Translations under genes and position numbers: made by a program
Notes under the pieces: generated by a model
Told to the model about the DNA's origin: nothing
Databases searched by the model: none
The model's input: only the letters and a program-made list of their open reading frames with translations
Shown: in pieces, positions 54,996 to 64,000 of the stretch
Numbering within the stretch: position 1 is the first letter of the stretch
Layout: each line of letters starts with the position of its first letter
From: Solimonas sp041659605
Lineage (GTDB): Bacteria > Pseudomonadota > Gammaproteobacteria > Nevskiales > Nevskiaceae
Direction: 5' to 3'
Length of the DNA: 64,000 nt
Assembly: GCA_041659605.1 (NCBI GenBank)
Contig: JBAZXW010000007.1
Span: 68,827 to 132,826, forward strand

Positions 54996-56216
54996 ATGGC
55001 TGGACAAGCACGAGATGTATTCGAACTGGAAGATGGCCAGCGCAAGCGCGCAGTGATCCGTGTCATCGGCGTCGGCGGCGGTGGCTGCAACACCGTGAAC
55101 CAGATGGCGCAGGCCAGCATCGAGGGGGTCGAGTTCATCTGCGCGAACACCGACCGCGATCACCTCGAGCGCTGCATGCCCAATAGCCAGCTGCAGCTGG
55201 GCGCGGAGATCACCCGCGGCCTGGGCGCCGGCTCCAACCCCGAAATTGGTCGTCAGGCCGCCGAGGAGGACCGCGATCGCATCCGCGAAATGATCGAAGG
55301 CACGGACCTGCTGTTCGTGACCGCCGGCATGGGCGGTGGCACCGGCACCGGCGCGGCGCCGGTGATCGCGCAGATCGCCAAGGAGCTGGGCGTGCTCACG
55401 GTCGCGGTCGTCACCAAGCCGTTTGCGCACGAGGGCAAGAAGCGCATGGCCGTCGCGCACAAGGGTATCGACGAACTGCGTCAGTACACCGACTCTCTGA
55501 TCCTGATTCCGAACGAGAAGCTGGGCCTCGTGCTCGGCACCAAGATCACCGTGCTGAACTGCTTCCGCGCCGCCAACGACGTGCTGCAGAACGCGGTGCA
55601 GGGCATTTCCGACCTGATCACCCGTCCGGGCTTGGTCAACGTGGACTTCGCCGACGTGCGCACCGTGATGACCAACCGCGGCATGTCGATGATGGGCATC
55701 GGCGAGGCCAGCGGCGAGGGGCGTGCGGAGAAGGCGGTCGAGATGGCGCTGTCGAGCCCGCTGCTTGACGACATCGAGCTGCACGGCGCGCGCGGCCTGC
55801 TGGTCAACGTGACCTGCGACGAGTCGCTGACGATGGAGGAGCTCGAATACATCAACTCGCGTGTTTCCGAGATCGCCTCCGACGAAGCCGACGCCAAGTG
55901 CGGCATGTCGATGAACCCGAACCTCGACGGCGTGCTGCGCGTCACCGTCGTGGCCACGGGTCTGCCGGGCACGAAGCATGCTGCGCCCGCGATGCCGGCG
56001 ATGCCGATGAACCCCAAGGTCGCCCAGTTCGTGCGTCCGGAAATGACGCTGCCGAGCATGCCGGCGATGCCGCCTCTGGGCTCGCAGAACCTGGACATCC
56101 CGGCCGTGCACCGTCAGCGCAAGATGGCGGCGGCCGGCGGCGGCAGCGCGTTCCCGCTGGGTCTCGACGAGGACATCATCAACATCCCGGCCTTCCTGCG
56201 GAACCAGGCGGACTGA
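54996..56216 (+). CDS. ftsZ: cell division GTPase FtsZ, 406 aa
   Basis: Tubulin-like GTPase that forms the Z ring. GTP-binding: VIGVGGGGCNTVNQM, the tubulin signature GGGTGTGAAPV and the T7 loop NVDFADVRTVM. The C-terminal linker contains Met/Pro-rich repeats (PAMPAMPMNP), and the conserved tail INIPAFLRNQAD binds FtsA/ZipA. ATG 54996 is chosen because AGGAG lies eight bases upstream; the frame is open to 54900 but without similarity. Expressed from its own strong promoter and ended by a terminator at 56325-56360. Confidence 0.98.
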   Translation: MAGQARDVFELEDGQRKRAVIRVIGVGGGGCNTVNQMAQASIEGVEFICANTDRDHLERCMPNSQLQLGAEITRGLGAGSNPEIGRQAAEEDRDRIREMIEGTDLLFVTAGMGGGTGTGAAPVIAQIAKELGVLTVAVVTKPFAHEGKKRMAVAHKGIDELRQYTDSLILIPNEKLGLVLGTKITVLNCFRAANDVLQNAVQGISDLITRPGLVNVDFADVRTVMTNRGMSMMGIGEASGEGRAEKAVEMALSSPLLDDIELHGARGLLVNVTCDESLTMEELEYINSRVSEIASDEADAKCGMSMNPNLDGVLRVTVVATGLPGTKHAAPAMPAMPMNPKVAQFVRPEMTLPSMPAMPPLGSQNLDIPAVHRQRKMAAAGGGSAFPLGLDEDIINIPAFLRNQAD

Positions 56217-56324
56217 AGGCCGCCGCAGTGCGCCGCGTTCAGGGGCAATTCACCGCCAGGGACGCGGCTGCGGGCCGCTGTTGAACTGTGCCGAGCGAAC
56301 CAAGTGTTACACTTCGGTGTCATT

Positions 56325-56360
56325 AGGGCGCAGCGTGACACTCCGCGCTGTGCCCTTTTT
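56325..56360 (+). terminator. Rho-independent terminator after ftsZ
   Basis: Stem AGGGCGCAGCG (56325-56335) with CGCTGTGCCCT (56346-56356), one G-T pair, 10-base loop, followed by T residues (56356-56360). Located between ftsZ and lpxC; it would end or attenuate dcw transcription before lpxC, whose own promoter I could not place with confidence. Confidence 0.75.
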
Positions 56361-56391
56361 GCATCTGGTGGAGCCGATCTAGCGACGCGCG

Positions 56392-57312
56392 ATGGTCAGA
56401 CAACGAACATTGAAGCAGGCGGTGCGGGCCAGCGGCATCGGCCTGCATTCCGGCCGCAAGGTCTACCTGTCGCTGCTGCCGGCCGGCCCGGATACCGGGA
56501 TCGTCTTCCGCCGTACGGACCTGTCGCCGGCGGTCGAAGTGCCGTCGCGCGCGCAGCTGCTGCGCGAAGCGGTGATGTGCAGCACCCTGGTCGCAGACGA
56601 CGGCACCAAGATCATGACCATCGAGCACCTGATGTCGGCGTTCGCCGGCCTCGGGATCGACAACTGCGTGGTCGAGCTGTCGTCGCCGGAAGTGCCGATC
56701 ATGGACGGCAGCTCCGGGCCGTTCGTGTTCCTGATCCAGTCCGCAGGAATTCACGAGCAGGACGCGCCCAAGAAGTTCATCCGCATCCGCCAGCCGGTGC
56801 AGGTGCAGGACGGCGACAAGTGGGCGCGGTTCGAACCTTTCGACGGCTTCCGGCTGTCGTTCTCCATCGACTTCCGTCATCCGGCTCTGCGCGCGTCCGC
56901 GCAGAGCGCAGTGATCGACTTCTCGACCACCAGCTACGTCAGCGAAGTCAGCCGCGCGCGCACCTTCGGCTTCATGCGCGAGCTCGACACGCTGCGCGCC
57001 GCCAACCTGGGTCTGGGCGCCAGTCTCGACAATGTCGTCGCGCTGGATGACTACCGGGTGGTCAACCGCGACGGGCTGCGCTACGAGGACGAGTTCGTCC
57101 GCCACAAGATTCTCGACGCGGTCGGCGATCTCTACCTGCTCGGCCACCCGGCGGTCGGTGCGTTCACGGCGTTCAAATCGGGCCACGCGCTCAACAACAA
57201 GCTGGTGCGCGCGGTGCTCGAGGACACGGCTTCGTTCGAGATCACCACTTACGATGACGCCACCCGCCCGGCGCCGATTTCGTTCGTCCGCGGCAGCCTC
57301 GCCGCCGCTTGA
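56392..57312 (+). CDS. lpxC: UDP-3-O-acyl-GlcNAc deacetylase LpxC, 306 aa
   Basis: Zinc deacetylase, committed step of lipid A synthesis and substrate of FtsH regulation. QRTLKQAVRASGIGLHSG at the start, the zinc-binding TIEHLMSAFAGLGIDN with His at about 79, and the second site LGHPAVGAFTAFKSGHALNNKL with catalytic residues His/Asp. The C-terminus SFVRGSLAAA ends in small hydrophobic residues, the type of tail by which FtsH recognises E. coli LpxC. Start ATG 56392; no strong Shine-Dalgarno sequence. Separated from ftsZ by a terminator. Confidence 0.97.
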   Translation: MVRQRTLKQAVRASGIGLHSGRKVYLSLLPAGPDTGIVFRRTDLSPAVEVPSRAQLLREAVMCSTLVADDGTKIMTIEHLMSAFAGLGIDNCVVELSSPEVPIMDGSSGPFVFLIQSAGIHEQDAPKKFIRIRQPVQVQDGDKWARFEPFDGFRLSFSIDFRHPALRASAQSAVIDFSTTSYVSEVSRARTFGFMRELDTLRAANLGLGASLDNVVALDDYRVVNRDGLRYEDEFVRHKILDAVGDLYLLGHPAVGAFTAFKSGHALNNKLVRAVLEDTASFEITTYDDATRPAPISFVRGSLAAA

Positions 57313-57388
57313 TCAAGGCGTTGCGACCCCTTATCGGGGAAAACCCGCAGTTTCAGCGACTTGTCTTGCGCCCGAGGCACGGGGCTGG

Positions 57389-57724
57389 CTACACTCGCCC
57401 GGTCGCGCCGGTTACCGGGGGGCGCACTTTGGATTCAATTCGGGTGCAGGAAAGCAGGTAGCGGGCGTTGAGCCACGCCAGCAGCGAGCGGCCATGATGC
57501 CGCAAGCGCAGGAGTGCAGGGGCAGTCGAAGCGTACAGGACCACGGTGTCGCCGCGGATATTGGCGACGCGGATCTGGTGAACCCAGGGTTCGTCGCACC
57601 AGTCGCGCAGCATGCGATTGATGTCGGCCAATCGCTGGGCGCGCACGAAGATGCCGCCGGCAGTCTGCGGACGGTGGTTCAGAATTTGCCTCAGATTTCG
57701 AGGCTCGGTTCGATCGGAGTGCAT
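57389..57724 (-). CDS. dciA: DciA-like (DUF721) helicase-loading protein, 111 aa
   Basis: Small basic protein of the DUF721 family, named DciA, which assists loading of the replicative helicase DnaB in bacteria lacking DnaC/DnaI. It shows the typical start LRQILNHRP followed by two helices and the KH-like core (IRVANIRGDTVVLYASTAPALLRLRHHGRSLLAWLN). Length fits the minimal DciA core. It is the only minus-strand gene between lpxC and secA; its ATG lies eight bases from the ATG of the divergent M23 gene, so the promoters of both must overlap the other coding region. No Shine-Dalgarno sequence is evident. Confidence 0.85.
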   Translation of the reverse strand: MHSDRTEPRNLRQILNHRPQTAGGIFVRAQRLADINRMLRDWCDEPWVHQIRVANIRGDTVVLYASTAPALLRLRHHGRSLLAWLNARYLLSCTRIESKVRPPVTGATGRV

Positions 57725-57732
57725 TAGCGGTA

Positions 57733-58665
57733 ATGGATATCATCGTCGTCAGCCATAAGCGTGGCCGCACTTGGCGGTTTCCGCTAGATCTCCGTCACGT
57801 GTTGGGCTGGCTGCCGCTGGTGCTCGTGGTCGTTGTGGTCGTTTCCGCGGCGTTCTCGGTCGGATTCTGGATGCGTGGATTCGGCGAAGATGCCGGACTG
57901 CCGTCCGCGCTGGTGTCCAACTGGTCCGAGGAAGTCCGCTTGCAGCGCGGCGCGCTGGAGACGGCGCGAGCGCAGGCGGAGCAGAATTCCGCCGCATTGG
58001 CGCGGCGCATCGCACAGTTGCAGGCACACATTCTGCGCCTCGACGCCGCCGGTCAGCGGCTGACCGAGATCGCTGGGCTCGATAGCGGCGAGTTCAATTT
58101 CGACCAGCCGCCGGCGATCGGCGGTCCGGAGTCGGCGGTGCTCGCGGACAGCGGGCTGGATGCGCTGCTGGCTTCGCTGGGCGATTTCGAGCGGCAGCTT
58201 TCGGATCGTGAGCGCCAGTTCCGCGTGCTCGAGGATCTGATGCTCGCGAGCCGCATGCAGAAGCAGGTGCGTCCGTCCGGCTGGCCGATCGACGGCGGCT
58301 GGATCAGCTCGCTGTTCGGCGTGCGCACCGACCCGTTCACCGGGCGCCTGACCCGGCACATGGGCATCGATTTCGCCGGTCGCTCGGGCGCTGACGTTCT
58401 GACCGTGGCAGCCGGCATCGTCACCGAGGCAGGTTCCCGCGACGGTTACGGCAACTTGGTCGAGATCAACCACGGCAACGGCTACACGACCCGCTACGGG
58501 CACAACAGCAAGCTCCTGGTCGCGGCCGGCGACAAGGTGTCCAAGGGCCAGCGCATCGCCAAGATGGGATCGTCGGGCCGCTCGACCGGTCCGCACGTGC
58601 ACTTCGAAGTGCTGTTCAACGGCAATCTGGTCGATCCCGAACAGTACATTCACGCCGCGCGTTGA
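57733..58665 (+). CDS. M23 (LytM-type) metallopeptidase, membrane-anchored, 310 aa
   Basis: Murein endopeptidase or amidase activator of the LytM family. A cytoplasmic N-terminus of about 24 residues is followed by one membrane helix (about 25-47), a periplasmic coiled coil (about 65-110), and the C-terminal peptidase domain. Zinc ligands are present: RHMGIDFAG (His and Asp) and GPHVHFEVLF (HxH), so it may be catalytically active rather than an EnvC-like degenerate activator. Located between lpxC and secA as in Pseudomonas. ATG 57733 with weak GGAG about 13 bases upstream. Probable role is peptidoglycan remodelling in growth or division. Confidence 0.93.
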   Translation: MDIIVVSHKRGRTWRFPLDLRHVLGWLPLVLVVVVVVSAAFSVGFWMRGFGEDAGLPSALVSNWSEEVRLQRGALETARAQAEQNSAALARRIAQLQAHILRLDAAGQRLTEIAGLDSGEFNFDQPPAIGGPESAVLADSGLDALLASLGDFERQLSDRERQFRVLEDLMLASRMQKQVRPSGWPIDGGWISSLFGVRTDPFTGRLTRHMGIDFAGRSGADVLTVAAGIVTEAGSRDGYGNLVEINHGNGYTTRYGHNSKLLVAAGDKVSKGQRIAKMGSSGRSTGPHVHFEVLFNGNLVDPEQYIHAAR

Positions 58666-58719
58666 CGAGGGATTTGGTTTCGCCCCGGCTTGAATCGCAG
58701 GTCGCTGCCCCAACAGAGG

Positions 58720-58725
58720 CATAAT
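58720..58725 (+). promoter_or_regulatory. possible -10 box before secA
   Basis: CATAAT about 77 bases before the secA ATG; no clear -35 at the right distance. A small GGCCC...GGGGCC inverted repeat follows (58731-58746). Confidence 0.35.
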
Positions 58726-58802
58726 ACGCGGCCCTGAAAGGGGCCTGTTGGGCGGCCTTCGAAGATCCACCCCGCGCGCCGCGCGGTCAGAAACGGAACC
58801 CT

Positions 58803-61580
<2,778 letters not shown>

Positions 61581-61596
61581 CGACGAGCGTGCAGTC

Positions 61597-61663
61597 ATAG
61601 GGCGGGCCGTGCCCGCCGCGTGCAACAGAACCTGGAAGGGATGGCGGGCGCGGCCCGCCCTAC
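61597..61663. repeat. REPIN-like element between secA and argJ
   Basis: Left unit ATAG plus stem GGCGGGC-cgt-GCCCGCC (61597-61617). Right unit, inverted, is GTAG plus GGCGGGCCGCGCCCGCC (61663-61643), one stem mismatch to the left unit. A 25-base spacer separates them. The left head is mutated from GTAG to ATAG. The right end lies four bases before the argJ ATG, so the element takes the place where a Shine-Dalgarno sequence would be. Confidence 0.78.
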
Positions 61664-61667
61664 ACAG

Positions 61668-62888
61668 ATGCCGGTCAACCTCAAAGTTCCAGAAGTCCTT
61701 CATCCCGTTCCCGGCGTGCGCCTGGGCGTCGCCGAGGCTGCGATCAAGAAGCCGGGACGCAGGGATCTGCTGCTGATCGAGCTGGCTGCCGGCAGCCGTG
61801 TCGCCGGCGTGTTCACGCAGAGCGCGTTCGCCGCTGCGCCGGTGCAGGTGTGCCGGCAGCTGCTGGCGTCCGGGATGGAGATCCGCGGCCTGCTGGTCAA
61901 CGCCGGCAACGCCAATGCGGCGACCGGCAGCGGCGGCGTCGAGGATGCGCAGGCCAGCTGCGCTGCGGCCGCGCGTGCGCTCAACTGCAGCGGCGGACAA
62001 GTGCTGCCATTCTCCACCGGCGTGATCGGTCAGCGGCTACCGCTGGAGCGTATGACCGCGGCGATACCGCGTGCGGCGCATGATCTGCGCGCCGACGGCT
62101 GGCTGGACGCGATGCGCGCGATCATGACCACCGACACGGTGCCCAAGGGGGCGACGCGCAAGGTGGCGACGTCGCAGGGCGAGGTCACCGTCACCGGCAT
62201 CGCCAAGGGTGTCGGCATGATCCATCCGGACATGGCGACGATGCTGGCGTATATCGGCACCGATGCGCGCCTGACGTCGGCCGCGGTTCGCCGGGCGCTT
62301 GAGGATGCGGTTGCGCAGAGCTTCAACTGCGTGACCGTCGATGGCGACACCTCGACCAACGATTCCTGCGTCCTCTTCGCGACCGCGCAGGCCGGGCGCG
62401 AAGACATCGACGCCACGCACCGCGACTACGCCGCGATCGCTGCGGCGATCAACGACGTGTGCCGCGAGCTGGCGCATGCGATCGTCCGTGACGGCGAGGG
62501 CGCGACCAAGTTCATCACCATCCGCGTTCACGGCGCCGGTGATGCGAAGGAAGCCCGCCAGGTGGCGTTGTCGGTCGCGCATTCGCCGCTGGTGAAGACT
62601 GCGATGTTCGCCTCGGACGCCAACTGGGGGCGCATCGTCATGGCGATCGGCAAGGCCGGTGTTGCGGGACTCGACTCGCGTACGGTCAGCGTGGCGCTCG
62701 ACGACGTGAGGTTGATCGAGGGCGGCGAGCCGCGTCCGGATTACCGCGAGGAACTCGGTTCGGCAGTGGTCGCCAAGGACGAGTTCACGATCTCGATCGG
62801 TCTGGGCCGCGGCGCCGCGGAGACCACGGTGTGGACCTGCGACTTCAGCTACGACTACGTCAAGATCAATGCCGAGTACCGGACGTGA
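61668..62888 (+). CDS. argJ: bifunctional ornithine acetyltransferase/N-acetylglutamate synthase ArgJ, 406 aa
   Basis: Recycles the acetyl group from acetylornithine to glutamate in arginine synthesis. It is made as a precursor that cleaves itself before the nucleophilic Thr: the site is PDMATMLAYIGTDA, with cleavage expected between Ala190 and Thr191. VPKGATRKV and KGVGMIHPD precede it; TVDGDTSTNDSC follows. ATG 61668 is chosen from homology; in-frame ATG 61641 and GTG 61620 lie inside the repeat element. No good ribosome site is visible upstream. Its stop overlaps the mutT GTG (GTGA). Together with argG it belongs to arginine synthesis. Confidence 0.96.
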   Translation: MPVNLKVPEVLHPVPGVRLGVAEAAIKKPGRRDLLLIELAAGSRVAGVFTQSAFAAAPVQVCRQLLASGMEIRGLLVNAGNANAATGSGGVEDAQASCAAAARALNCSGGQVLPFSTGVIGQRLPLERMTAAIPRAAHDLRADGWLDAMRAIMTTDTVPKGATRKVATSQGEVTVTGIAKGVGMIHPDMATMLAYIGTDARLTSAAVRRALEDAVAQSFNCVTVDGDTSTNDSCVLFATAQAGREDIDATHRDYAAIAAAINDVCRELAHAIVRDGEGATKFITIRVHGAGDAKEARQVALSVAHSPLVKTAMFASDANWGRIVMAIGKAGVAGLDSRTVSVALDDVRLIEGGEPRPDYREELGSAVVAKDEFTISIGLGRGAAETTVWTCDFSYDYVKINAEYRT

Positions 62889-63892
62889 CCACTATTCACC
62901 CTCTCCCCCCGCATGCGGAGGGAGAGGGGCGGGGTGAGGGGGGCGGCGCCAGCGCATCCAAGCCGGTCATCCACGTCGCCTGCGGTGTGCTGCAGCATCC
63001 GTCCGGCGAGGTCCTGCTCGCGCAGCGGCCCGAGGGCAAGATCGCGGCAGGCTGCTGGGAATTCCCCGGCGGCAAGATCGAACCGGGCGAGCTGCCCCGC
63101 GACGCGCTGGCGCGCGAACTTCACGAAGAGCTGGGCATCACGGTCGACGAGGCGCGTCCGCTGATCCGCTTCCGGCACGCGTACAGCAATCGCACCGTGC
63201 TGCTCGACACCTGGCTGGTCACGCGCTTTTCCGGCGAACTGCATGGCCGGGAAGGGCAGGCCTTCGCCTGGGTGGCGGTCGATGGACTGAAGACCTGGCC
63301 TCAGGTTCTGCCCACCGTCGCACCGACAGCGCGGGCTCTCGTGCTCCCGGAGCACTATGTTTTCACGCCGCCGCAAGCGACGCCCGAGCGGCTGCTGGCC
63401 GGGCTGACGCAGCTGCCGCCGCGTGCGCTCCTGCGCCTGCGCTTGCCGAAGCTCGACGACGCGGTCTACTGGAACTGTGCCCGGGCCCTGATTCCACCTG
63501 CGCATGCGCGGGGTTTGCGCGTGATCCTGGATCGGGATCCACGCCAGGCCCTGAAGCTGGGTGCGGATGGCTGGCACGCCACATCCGGCGTGTTGGCGGG
63601 CCTTGCGAGCCGTCTCGCGGATGCGCCCGGGCTTCAATTCGCGTCCTGCCATACCGCGGATGAAGTCCTTCACGCCGCGCGCGCCGGTTTCGATGCTGCA
63701 GTGCTGGGGCCGGTGCAGGAGACCCGTAGCCATCCCGGCACCGCGCCTTTGGGGTGGGCGGCATTCGACGCCGCGATCCAGTACGCGGGGCTTCCCGTCT
63801 ATGCACTCGGCGGCGTCGGGCCGCGTGATCTGGGCTCGGCGTTTGCCGCGTACGCGCAAGGCGTGGCGGGGATCTCGGCCTATTGGCCTTGA
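62885..63892 (+). CDS. mutT: Nudix (MutT-like) hydrolase fused to a ThiE/TenI-like domain, 335 aa
   Basis: N-terminal Nudix domain, probably hydrolysing 8-oxo-dGTP to prevent mutations: the box GGKIEPGELPRDALAREL continues HEELG (residues about 62-85), a perfect GX5EX7REUXEEXGU. The C-terminal half (about 155-335) is a thiamine-phosphate-synthase-like TIM barrel with GADGWHATSGVL, AVLGPVQETRSHPG and YALGGVGPRDL. This fusion is known next to argJ in Pseudomonas. The only possible start before the Nudix fold is GTG 62885; the first 25 residues are mostly encoded by a palindromic repeat (62896-62942) and look unstructured. What the ThiE-like part does is unknown. Confidence 0.9.
   Translation: MTTIHPLPPHAEGEGRGEGGGASASKPVIHVACGVLQHPSGEVLLAQRPEGKIAAGCWEFPGGKIEPGELPRDALARELHEELGITVDEARPLIRFRHAYSNRTVLLDTWLVTRFSGELHGREGQAFAWVAVDGLKTWPQVLPTVAPTARALVLPEHYVFTPPQATPERLLAGLTQLPPRALLRLRLPKLDDAVYWNCARALIPPAHARGLRVILDRDPRQALKLGADGWHATSGVLAGLASRLADAPGLQFASCHTADEVLHAARAGFDAAVLGPVQETRSHPGTAPLGWAAFDAAIQYAGLPVYALGGVGPRDLGSAFAAYAQGVAGISAYWP
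62896..62942. repeat. GC-rich palindrome inside the 5' end of mutT
   Basis: CCCTCTCCC (62899-62907) pairs with GGGAGAGGG (62920-62928) around GCATGC; GGGGTGAGGGGGG follows. It resembles the common dispersed 'CCCTCTCCC...GGGAGAGGG' repeats of proteobacterial genomes, and here it is translated as Pro/Gly/Glu-rich codons 5-21 of mutT. Confidence 0.75.
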
Positions 63893-63916
63893 CCGTAGGA
63901 GATTCTATGTTCACCC

Positions 63917-64000
63917 TCAAGCGGCTGGGCTGAGGATCTGTGGTTGATAGTCGGTTTGGTTTTTCATCCGCGCGAAGGCAATGCGTGCGAGTTTTCGCGC
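63917..64000 (-). CDS. C-terminal end of a transposase, probably IS110 type (cut by window edge)
   Basis: A minus-strand frame is open from base 64000 to a TGA at 63919-63917 and encodes 27 residues, starting ARKLARIAFARMKNQ and ending QPQILSPAA. This resembles the last helix of IS110-family transposases (pattern RKLARI.F...), but the fragment is short and the family call is tentative. If right, the IS end should fall in the 24 bases between here and the mutT stop. On the plus strand the same bases hold an eight-codon ORF (63907-63933) with a good AGGAG before it, which I consider accidental. Confidence 0.45.
   Translation of the reverse strand, partial: ARKLARIAFARMKNQTDYQPQILSPAA

Noticed and set aside
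56281..56313. lpxC promoter TTGAAC...TTACAC
   Set aside because: Spacing of 20-21 bases between the hexamers is too long; not reported as a feature.
63907..63933. Eight-codon plus-strand ORF (MFTLKRLG) with a good AGGAG ribosome site
   Set aside because: Overlaps antisense to the transposase tail; the Shine-Dalgarno match is short and likely accidental. No attenuation structure follows.

Overview
This 64-kb window is GC-rich, gene-dense chromosomal DNA, almost certainly from a gammaproteobacterium. The gene order from mraZ to mutT (mraZ-rsmH-ftsL-ftsI-murE-murF-mraY-murD-ftsW-murG-murC-murB-ddl-ftsQ-ftsA-ftsZ-lpxC, an M23 protein, secA, argJ, a Nudix/ThiE fusion) matches my recollection of the Pseudomonas arrangement. 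So does ibaG-murA-hisG(short)-hisD. A 187-aa adenylate kinase, a PPi-dependent phosphofructokinase and GTAG-headed repeats suggest a Xanthomonadales/Nevskiales-type relative; that placement is inference only. Nothing looks like a prophage or genomic island. Foreign DNA is limited to small dispersed repeats, one MITE-like element, and a transposase tail at the right edge.

Layout. 1-6.4 kb: a penicillin-acylase-family hydrolase cut by the left edge, a ROK sugar kinase, a small P-loop kinase, and a Tat-exported dehydrogenase small subunit with its GMC flavoprotein. 6.5-11.5 kb: a pyrophosphate module of soluble pyrophosphatase, proton-pumping pyrophosphatase and PPi-dependent phosphofructokinase on the minus strand, with adenylate kinase on the plus strand. 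11.6-16.5 kb: RNase D, an orphan membrane protein, a 269-bp MITE-like element, mpl, a GDP-mannose-type Nudix enzyme and lipoyl synthase. 16.5-24.5 kb (minus): an exported hypothetical protein, olsA/olsB for ornithine lipids, opgH (frameshifted) and opgG for periplasmic glucans, a yellow/MRJP-like beta-propeller and RNase T. 24.7-30.3 kb: argG, then the minus-strand LPS supply genes yrbG-kdsD-kdsC-lptC-lptA-lptB. 30.5-36.4 kb (plus): an ABC-2 exporter pair, ibaG, murA, an NYN-LOTUS protein, hisG, hisD. 36.5-37.7 kb (minus): a signal-less BtuF-like protein and an SRPBCC protein. 37.7-38.1 kb: rnpB. 38.4-56.4 kb: the dcw cluster. 56.4-63.9 kb: lpxC, dciA (minus), an M23 factor, secA, argJ, mutT. 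63.9-64 kb: the C-terminus of a transposase.

How they work together. Most of the window builds the envelope: peptidoglycan precursors and division (dcw, murA, mpl), LPS (lpxC, kdsC/D, lptABC), ornithine lipid, osmoregulated periplasmic glucan and protein export (secA). dcw genes from rsmH to ftsQ nearly all overlap by 1-4 bases (mostly ATGA, GTGA or TGATG), which implies tight translational coupling. Transcription appears to enter at a promoter overlooking MraZ operators (38397-38460) and again at a near-consensus promoter before ftsZ (54857-54885), and to stop at a terminator at 56325-56360.

The most distinctive features are (i) the clustered PPi economy, (ii) dispersed GTAG-headed palindromes (REP/REPIN-like) whose terminal TAG is the stop codon of neighbouring genes at several loci, (iii) the MITE-like element wedged between a stop codon and the mpl start, and (iv) a one-base frameshift in opgH. 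I found no CRISPR array, tRNA, rRNA or clearly new multi-gene system.
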